Both the position numbers and the translations under genes were made by a program. A DNA stretch of 64,000 nucleotides from Amycolatopsis orientalis DSM 43388 (GTDB taxonomy: Bacteria > Actinomycetota > Actinomycetes > Mycobacteriales > Pseudonocardiaceae): NCBI RefSeq assembly GCF_000411975.1, contig NZ_ASXG01000124.1:93072-157071 (forward strand), in the 5' to 3' direction. The notes beneath the pieces are model-generated. The model did no database searches and was not told the DNA's origin. It saw nothing but the letters and a program-made list of their open reading frames with translations. Positions within the stretch are counted from its first letter, which is position 1. Each line of letters opens with the position of its first letter. Below, piece after piece: positions 59,391-64,000 of the stretch.

Positions 59391-60277
59391 CCGCGCTGCC
59401 GGCGTTCCGCGCGACGGTCCCGGCGTCGACGGCGAACCTCGGCCCGGGATTCGACGCGCTCGGCCTCGCGCTGGCCCGCTACGACGTGGTCGAACTGCAG
59501 GTCACCGAGGGCGGACTGAAGATCGAGGTGCTCGACGCGGGAGCGGGTGGCGTCGAGGACGTGCCGACCGACGAATCACACCTGGTGGTCCGTGCGCTCC
59601 GGCGGGCGTGCGAGCACCTGGACGTCCGGCCGCCCGGCCTGCATCTGCGGTGTCACAACAGCATTCCGCACGCGCGCGGCCTCGGGTCGTCGGCGGCCGC
59701 GGTGGTGACCGGCGTGGCGCTGGGCTACGTGCTGGCCGGGCGTCCGCTCGACGCCGACGCGCTCCAGTTGGCGGCCGAGTTCGAGGGGCACGCGGACAAC
59801 GCCGCGGCGAGCCTGTTCGGCGGCCTCGTGGTGGCGTGGGCGGAGGACGGCCGGTTCCGCGCCGAACGCGTGGAGCCGAACGCGGCGATCCGGCCGGTGG
59901 TCGCGGTGCCGGCCGAAAAGTCGTCCACCAACGCCACTCGCGGGCTGCTGCCGGCGCGGGTGCCGCACGCCGACGCGGCGCACAGCGCGGGACGGGCGGC
60001 GCTCGCGGTGCTCGCCGTGACCGAGCGGCCCGAACTGCTGATGGCCGCCACCGAGGACCGGCTGCACCAGGATTACCGCGCCGAGGCGTACCCGGCGAGC
60101 ACCGAACTCGTGCGTACGCTGCGTGCCCGCGGAGTGCCTGCCACCATTTCCGGGGCCGGGCCGACTGTGCTCGCTCTCACGCTCACGGGAATACTCCCGG
60201 CCGGTGTCGACGTTACGGGTTTCGACGTCTCCGAATTGCCCGTGGACCGCGATGGCGTGCAGGTAGTGCCCAGGTGA
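59387..60277 (+). CDS. thrB: Homoserine kinase
   Basis: The protein has 296 residues, GTG 59387 coupled to thrC. GHMP-kinase motifs are visible: [18 protein letters not shown] at the N terminus, the ATP-binding [19 protein letters not shown] at about 87-105, and the C-terminal [14 protein letters not shown]. It supplies phosphohomoserine to ThrC. Confidence 0.95.
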   Translation: MTALPAFRATVPASTANLGPGFDALGLALARYDVVELQVTEGGLKIEVLDAGAGGVEDVPTDESHLVVRALRRACEHLDVRPPGLHLRCHNSIPHARGLGSSAAAVVTGVALGYVLAGRPLDADALQLAAEFEGHADNAAASLFGGLVVAWAEDGRFRAERVEPNAAIRPVVAVPAEKSSTNATRGLLPARVPHADAAHSAGRAALAVLAVTERPELLMAATEDRLHQDYRAEAYPASTELVRTLRARGVPATISGAGPTVLALTLTGILPAGVDVTGFDVSELPVDRDGVQVVPR

Positions 60278-60683
60278 CGACCTGGTCACAGGCTGGACGG
60301 CAGCGTGCGCCACGCGGGGGGTGGTTGTTGCACCCGGACAGGGCGCGGTCTACCCTCGGGGGCGTTCGATCACCGTGCGTTTCCGCACCCGATGCCGGGC
60401 CTGTTCGCCCCTAGCGGCGGCTCCGGTCCGCATCCTTCGTCGATCCGCCGATTCCGCACCGCCTGGCACGCGGGAGGCGGAGGGACGCAGGCGGGTTTCC
60501 GGTTCCGGCGGTGCCGAATTCCGCTTTCTCCGTCCGGAGGGGGCAAACACCCTGTGCTGGCGGCGCTTCGCTGTGTTTCGCACGGCTGGGCGCGAGCCGT
60601 CCGCATCGGAGGCAGAAGCCGTCTCGCTACCGGCGGCAGTCCGCTGATCCACCTGGAACGTGGATCGGTCAGGAAGGACATGT
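60278..60683 (+). other. Long leader upstream of rho, no gene seen
   Basis: 406 bases separate thrB from rho. Only basic, multi-frame-open shadow ORFs occur. In many bacteria rho has a long untranslated leader through which Rho limits its own expression; that is the likely role here, by analogy only. Confidence 0.45.
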
Positions 60684-62651
60684 GTGAGCAACACCGATCT
60701 GTTGAGCGGCGACGTGGAGACCCCCGCCGCGGCCGCTGAGACCAATGGGGCCGCGGCAGCTCCGAAGCGCCGCACCGGGGGCCTGTCCGGAATGGTCATC
60801 GCCGAGCTCCGCCAGCTGGCGGGCGAACTGGGCGTGGGCGAGACCACCGGCATGCGCAAGGGGGACCTGATCGCCGCGATCCGCGAGCGGCAGGGCAAGA
60901 GCAAGAAGCGCGCCTCCGCGCCGGCCGACACGCTGCCGCTCGACGGCGTCGAGCCGGTCAAGGCGGAGAAAGCCGAGAAGCCCGCCCGCCGGGCCAAGGC
61001 CGACGCCCCGAAGGCCGCCGAGGCTCCCCAGTCCGAGGCTGCCCAGGCGGAGCCGAAGGCCGAGCCGGTCAAGGCGGAGGCTCCGCAGGCTGAGGCTCCG
61101 AAGGCGGAGACCCCGCAGGACACGAAGCCCGCGCAGGAGCGCCCGGAGCGGTCCGAGGGCCCGTCCGACGGCCAATCCGAGGAAGGCGGCCGCAACCGCC
61201 GTCGCCGGGGCGGCGCGAACCGGGGCGACGGCCAGCGCGACCAGCGCGGCGACCGCCAGGGCGGCAACCGCGACAACCGCGACAACAACAACCGCGACGG
61301 CAACCGGGACAACCGCGGCGGCCAGGACAACCGCCAGGACCGCCAGGACAACCGGCAGCGGAACCAGCAGGACAACCGCAACAACGGCCCGCAGGACGAC
61401 GACGAGGAAGGCGGCCGCCGCGGGCGCCGCTTCCGCGACCGCCGCCGCCGGGGCAGCGGGGGCGGCCGCGCCGAGGGCGGCGCGCCGGACACCGAGATCC
61501 GCGAGGACGACGTCCTGCTGCCGGTCGCCGGCATCCTGGACGTGCTCGACAACTACGCGTTCGTGCGCACCTCGGGCTACCTGGCCGGGCCGAACGACGT
61601 GTACGTGTCGCTGTCGCTGGTCCGCAAGTTCGGCCTGCGCCGCGGCGACGCGATCACCGGCGTCGTGCGCCAGCCGCGCGAGGGCGAGCAGCAGCGGCAG
61701 AAGTTCAACCCGCTGGTGCGCGTCGACTCGATCAACGGCCTGGAGCCGGAGGAGGCCAAGCGCCGTCCGGACTTCACCAAGCTGACGCCGCTGTACCCGA
61801 ACGAGCGGCTGCGCCTCGAGACCGAGCCGCACAAGCTCACCACCCGCGTGATCGACCTGATCATGCCGGTCGGCAAGGGCCAGCGCGCGCTGATCGTGTC
61901 CCCGCCGAAGGCCGGCAAGACCACGATCATGCAGGACATCGCGAACGCGATCACGACCAACAACCCCGAGGCGCACCTCATGGTCGTGCTGGTCGACGAG
62001 CGTCCGGAAGAGGTCACCGACATGCAGCGGTCGGTGAAGGGCGAGGTCATCGCCTCGACCTTCGACCGCCCGCCGTCCGACCACACCTCGGTCGCCGAGC
62101 TGTCCATCGAACGGGCCAAGCGCCTGGTCGAAATGGGCCACGACGTGGTCGTCCTGCTCGACTCGATCACCCGGCTGGGCCGCGCGTACAACCTGGCCGC
62201 GCCCGCGTCCGGCCGGATCCTGTCCGGTGGTGTCGACTCGACCGCGCTGTACCCGCCGAAGCGTTTCCTCGGCGCCGCGCGCAACATCGAGAACGGCGGC
62301 TCGCTCACCATCTTCGCGACCGCGATGGTGGAGACCGGGTCCACGATGGACACGGTGATCTTCGAGGAGTTCAAGGGCACCGGCAACGCGGAGCTCAAGC
62401 TCGACCGCAAGATCTCCGAGCGCCGCGTGTTCCCGGCGGTCGACGTCAACCCGTCCGGCACCCGCAAGGAAGAGCTGCTGCTCTCGCCGGACGAGCTGGC
62501 CGTCACGCACAAGCTGCACCGCGTGCTGCACGCGCTGGACTCCCAGCAGGCCATCGACCTGCTGATCTCGCGGCTGCGCAAGACGAAGACCAACATCGAA
62601 TTCCTGATGCAGGTCTCGAAGACCGCCCTCGGCGGCGGAGACGACGACTGA
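60684..62651 (+). CDS. rho: Transcription termination factor Rho with Asn/Arg/Gly-rich insert
   Basis: The protein has 655 residues, GTG 60684 behind AGGAAGG. The N-terminal helical domain (MVIAELRQLAGELGVGETTG) is followed by a long low-complexity insert at about 90-265: Lys/Ala/Pro/Glu repeats, then RDNRDNNNRDGN-type repeats and RRGRRFRDRRRRG. The RNA-binding domain comes next (VAGILDVLDNYAFVRTSGYL). The ATPase core has Walker A PPKAGKTTIMQDI at about 410 and Walker B VVVLLDSITRLGRAYN at about 490. Inserts of this kind occur in actinobacterial Rho and affect RNA binding and phase behaviour. Strong terminator downstream. Confidence 0.95.
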   Translation: MSNTDLLSGDVETPAAAAETNGAAAAPKRRTGGLSGMVIAELRQLAGELGVGETTGMRKGDLIAAIRERQGKSKKRASAPADTLPLDGVEPVKAEKAEKPARRAKADAPKAAEAPQSEAAQAEPKAEPVKAEAPQAEAPKAETPQDTKPAQERPERSEGPSDGQSEEGGRNRRRRGGANRGDGQRDQRGDRQGGNRDNRDNNNRDGNRDNRGGQDNRQDRQDNRQRNQQDNRNNGPQDDDEEGGRRGRRFRDRRRRGSGGGRAEGGAPDTEIREDDVLLPVAGILDVLDNYAFVRTSGYLAGPNDVYVSLSLVRKFGLRRGDAITGVVRQPREGEQQRQKFNPLVRVDSINGLEPEEAKRRPDFTKLTPLYPNERLRLETEPHKLTTRVIDLIMPVGKGQRALIVSPPKAGKTTIMQDIANAITTNNPEAHLMVVLVDERPEEVTDMQRSVKGEVIASTFDRPPSDHTSVAELSIERAKRLVEMGHDVVVLLDSITRLGRAYNLAAPASGRILSGGVDSTALYPPKRFLGAARNIENGGSLTIFATAMVETGSTMDTVIFEEFKGTGNAELKLDRKISERRVFPAVDVNPSGTRKEELLLSPDELAVTHKLHRVLHALDSQQAIDLLISRLRKTKTNIEFLMQVSKTALGGGDDD

Positions 62652-62670
62652 GTCTCGGTTCGACGCGAAC

Positions 62671-62710
62671 GGCCCGCCCCGGGTTTTCCGGGGCGGGCCG
62701 CTTTCGTTTT
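62671..62710. terminator. Intrinsic terminator after rho
   Basis: GGCCCGCCCCGG at 62671-62682 pairs exactly with 62688-62699 around a 5-base loop. T-rich bases follow (CTTTCGTTTT, 62701-62710). It ends the rho transcript and may also serve the convergent gene ending at 62709. Confidence 0.85.
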
Positions 62711-63044
62711 ACGCCGCTCCGGCGCGGCTTCCGGTCAACCGGCAGCCGGGCCGGTCCAGGTCAAGCCGGTTGCCCGAACCCAGGCCTCCTCCGATCGCCG
62801 CCACCTGCTGCCCGGAAGCTGACACTGTCGTGCAGCCGTTGCGGCAATGCTGGAACGACAACGGAATCTCGCCTCCGCCGGACTTCGTGTCCCAGCGATC
62901 CGACGCGGACGTTCCAGCCGCGGTGGTCGCGCCGGCAGGTGTGTTGGCGCGCCGATGAACACCGATGGCGGAAGCCGGGCTGGCCTGGACCACAGTGGCG
63001 GCCAGCACGGTGCCGAGCAGCAACGCGGAAGATCGAATGCGCAT
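62709..63044 (-). CDS. Small secreted protein with Cys pair, 111 aa
   Basis: ATG 63044 starts a clear signal peptide (RSSALLLGTVLAATVVQASPASA, shown here only in outline, with cleavage after about residue 27). The mature part is Ser/Thr/Gly-rich with CRNGCTTVSASGQ and a final CRLTGSRAGAA. It is small and secreted with a possible disulphide. Function unknown. Confidence 0.6.
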   Translation of the reverse strand: MRIRSSALLLGTVLAATVVQASPASAIGVHRRANTPAGATTAAGTSASDRWDTKSGGGEIPLSFQHCRNGCTTVSASGQQVAAIGGGLGSGNRLDLDRPGCRLTGSRAGAA

Positions 63045-63130
63045 GTCCCGCACGATGTCGGCCGCTGTCCGCAGACGGCCACGGCTGCGTGACCGGTGCA
63101 CGGTAATCGTGCTGCAGTAAGGCTTTCCCT

Positions 63131-63182
63131 CCGACGGAGCGTTCCTCGCCGACCCCAGGCGCGGCCAGGAACGCTCCGTCGG
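63131..63182. terminator. Long hairpin between two secreted-protein genes
   Basis: CCGACGGAGCGTTCC at 63131-63145 is the exact reverse complement of 63168-63182 around a 22-base loop. It lies just beyond the end of the 63226-63750 gene (minus strand), so it probably terminates that transcript, although no T-run is obvious. Confidence 0.65.
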
Positions 63183-63225
63183 TTCAGGGTGCTCGTGCCG
63201 GGGGATGGCGGGCACGAGCCCCGGC

Positions 63226-63750
63226 TCAGTGACGGGGAACAGCCGCCGGCGTCCAGCCGCGGTAGTTGTTGAAGTAGCTCGTGGAGCTGCCGTGGCCGAT
63301 CTTGCCGCCGACGCTCGTGGCGTAGAACCCGCCGTTGCCGTCCGCGATGCCGACGTGGCCGTAGGCGCTGATGTTCCAGTACACGAACGAACCGGCGGGC
63401 GGTTTGCCGCTGGTGTGCTTGGGGCTGGCGCCGTTCCAGTGCGCGTTGGCGGACGCCCACACCCCGGTGACGCCGTAGGAGTTCTCCGCGGCCTTCTCGC
63501 AGTAGTGCTCCCACCCGGTGCTTCCGGCGTGCGCCTTGTACCAGGCGACCGCGCCGGCCGGGGTGCCGTCGCCGGCTCCGGCCAGGTTCGCCTCGGACAG
63601 CTCGGTGAACGTGCCCGCGGCGGGGTTGACGTCCGCCGCGGTGATCCCGTCGGCGGCGTTCGCGGCGGGCGCGAAGACCGCGGCGGACGCGGCCAGTGCC
63701 ACCGCCGCGGCCGGCTTCGCGAGCCGGGTGAGCAGGTCGGTCGTGCGCAT
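63226..63750 (-). CDS. Secreted CHAP-type amidohydrolase-like protein, 174 aa
   Basis: ATG 63750 is chosen from the signal-peptide start (MRTTDLLTRLAKPAAAVALA, cleavage near ANA at about residue 33). The mature domain has HYCEKAAENSYGVTG with a Cys, then GSFVYWNISAYGHVGIADGN with the catalytic-type His. This is the Cys-His layout of CHAP/NlpC-like cell-wall hydrolases. It is small and exported, and could trim peptidoglycan. Family assignment likely but not certain. Confidence 0.7.
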   Translation of the reverse strand: MRTTDLLTRLAKPAAAVALAASAAVFAPAANAADGITAADVNPAAGTFTELSEANLAGAGDGTPAGAVAWYKAHAGSTGWEHYCEKAAENSYGVTGVWASANAHWNGASPKHTSGKPPAGSFVYWNISAYGHVGIADGNGGFYATSVGGKIGHGSSTSYFNNYRGWTPAAVPRH

Positions 63751-63983
63751 GTCCGGACCTCCAGTGAGTGAGCGATTCACGAACTCGGCCAGCGTCTCGT
63801 CAGCGGGTACAAAATCCGTACAATGCGAATGTCCTTCACTACCCACCGTCGCGAACGGCGGCGGAATACCTGGTCACCGGGGTGTGTTGAAGCCCTTGCC
63901 AGCGCGTCTGGCAGAATGACCCGCTGAAGTCCGGCACCGGTTCACCCCGCACTGGGGACCCGGGGCCAACGAGAGAGGACACC

Positions 63984-64000
63984 ATGAAGAGCGGTATTCA
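63984..64000 (+). CDS. rpmE: Start of ribosomal protein L31 gene (partial)
   Basis: ATG 63984 follows GAGAGAGGA; the visible codons give MKSGI, the start of bacterial L31, and rpmE regularly follows rho in actinobacteria. Only 17 bases are in the window. Confidence 0.7.

Overview
The window looks like actinobacterial DNA of very high G+C, most likely Pseudonocardiaceae (Amycolatopsis-like). This is inferred from the order argS-lysA-hom-thrC-thrB-rho-rpmE at the right end, the pervasive GTG starts, and the ATGA/GTGA gene overlaps. It has two parts: accessory DNA from base 1 to about 48,967, and core chromosome from about 48,967 to 64,000. The junction is a tRNA-Arg(CCG) gene on the minus strand. 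Its 3' end abuts, and overlaps, the end of a large serine recombinase gene. I read positions 1-48,967 as most of an integrated conjugative element whose other end lies outside the window.

Layout of the accessory part. 1-3.7 kb: small element-type genes, a WhiJ-like XRE/DUF5753 regulator with a DUF397 partner, and an XRE protein with a degenerate Nudix-like domain. 4.5-10.1 kb: a cluster consisting of a 52-residue Asp/Gly-rich small ORF, a JmjC/cupin oxygenase, an aldo/keto reductase, a phosphotransferase, a Nudix protein and an HxlR regulator. I propose it as a candidate RiPP-type pathway. 10.4-22.8 kb: a complete Tad/Flp-type pilus operon (prepilin peptidase, lipoprotein, CpaB, TadZ, TadA, TadB, TadC, pilin-like protein, three TadE/G-like proteins, LysM-BTAD fusion). 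22.8-23.6 kb: a gene-free segment with strong inverted repeats and GC-rich direct repeats, a candidate origin. 23.6-31.5 kb: many small unknown proteins. Several are paralogues, and their genes are separated by a recurring 13-bp palindrome GTCCACAGTGGAC.

31.5-41.6 kb (minus strand): a type IV secretion operon with a VirB2-like pilin, VirB6/TrbL, PrgI-like protein, VirB4, a membrane protein, a VirD4-type coupling ATPase, a replication-relaxation protein and a transglycosylase/M23 hydrolase. 41.7-46.8 kb: a sigma-like regulator lying between two near-identical, oppositely oriented 54-nt promoter-like repeats. One repeat points at the secretion operon, the other at a DNA methyltransferase/recombinase operon. 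46.8-49.0 kb: a resolvase-like protein lacking its catalytic residues and the intact serine integrase. The Tad pilus and the T4SS probably act together, one for mating contact and the other for DNA transfer, while the integrase and its degenerate relatives handle excision and integration.

The core part encodes an epoxide hydrolase, a cation diffusion facilitator, a flavin reductase-like protein, DUF305 and DUF3105 membrane proteins, arginyl-tRNA synthetase, the lysine/threonine genes lysA-hom-thrC-thrB, Rho with a long Asn/Arg/Gly-rich insert, two secreted proteins and the first codons of rpmE.
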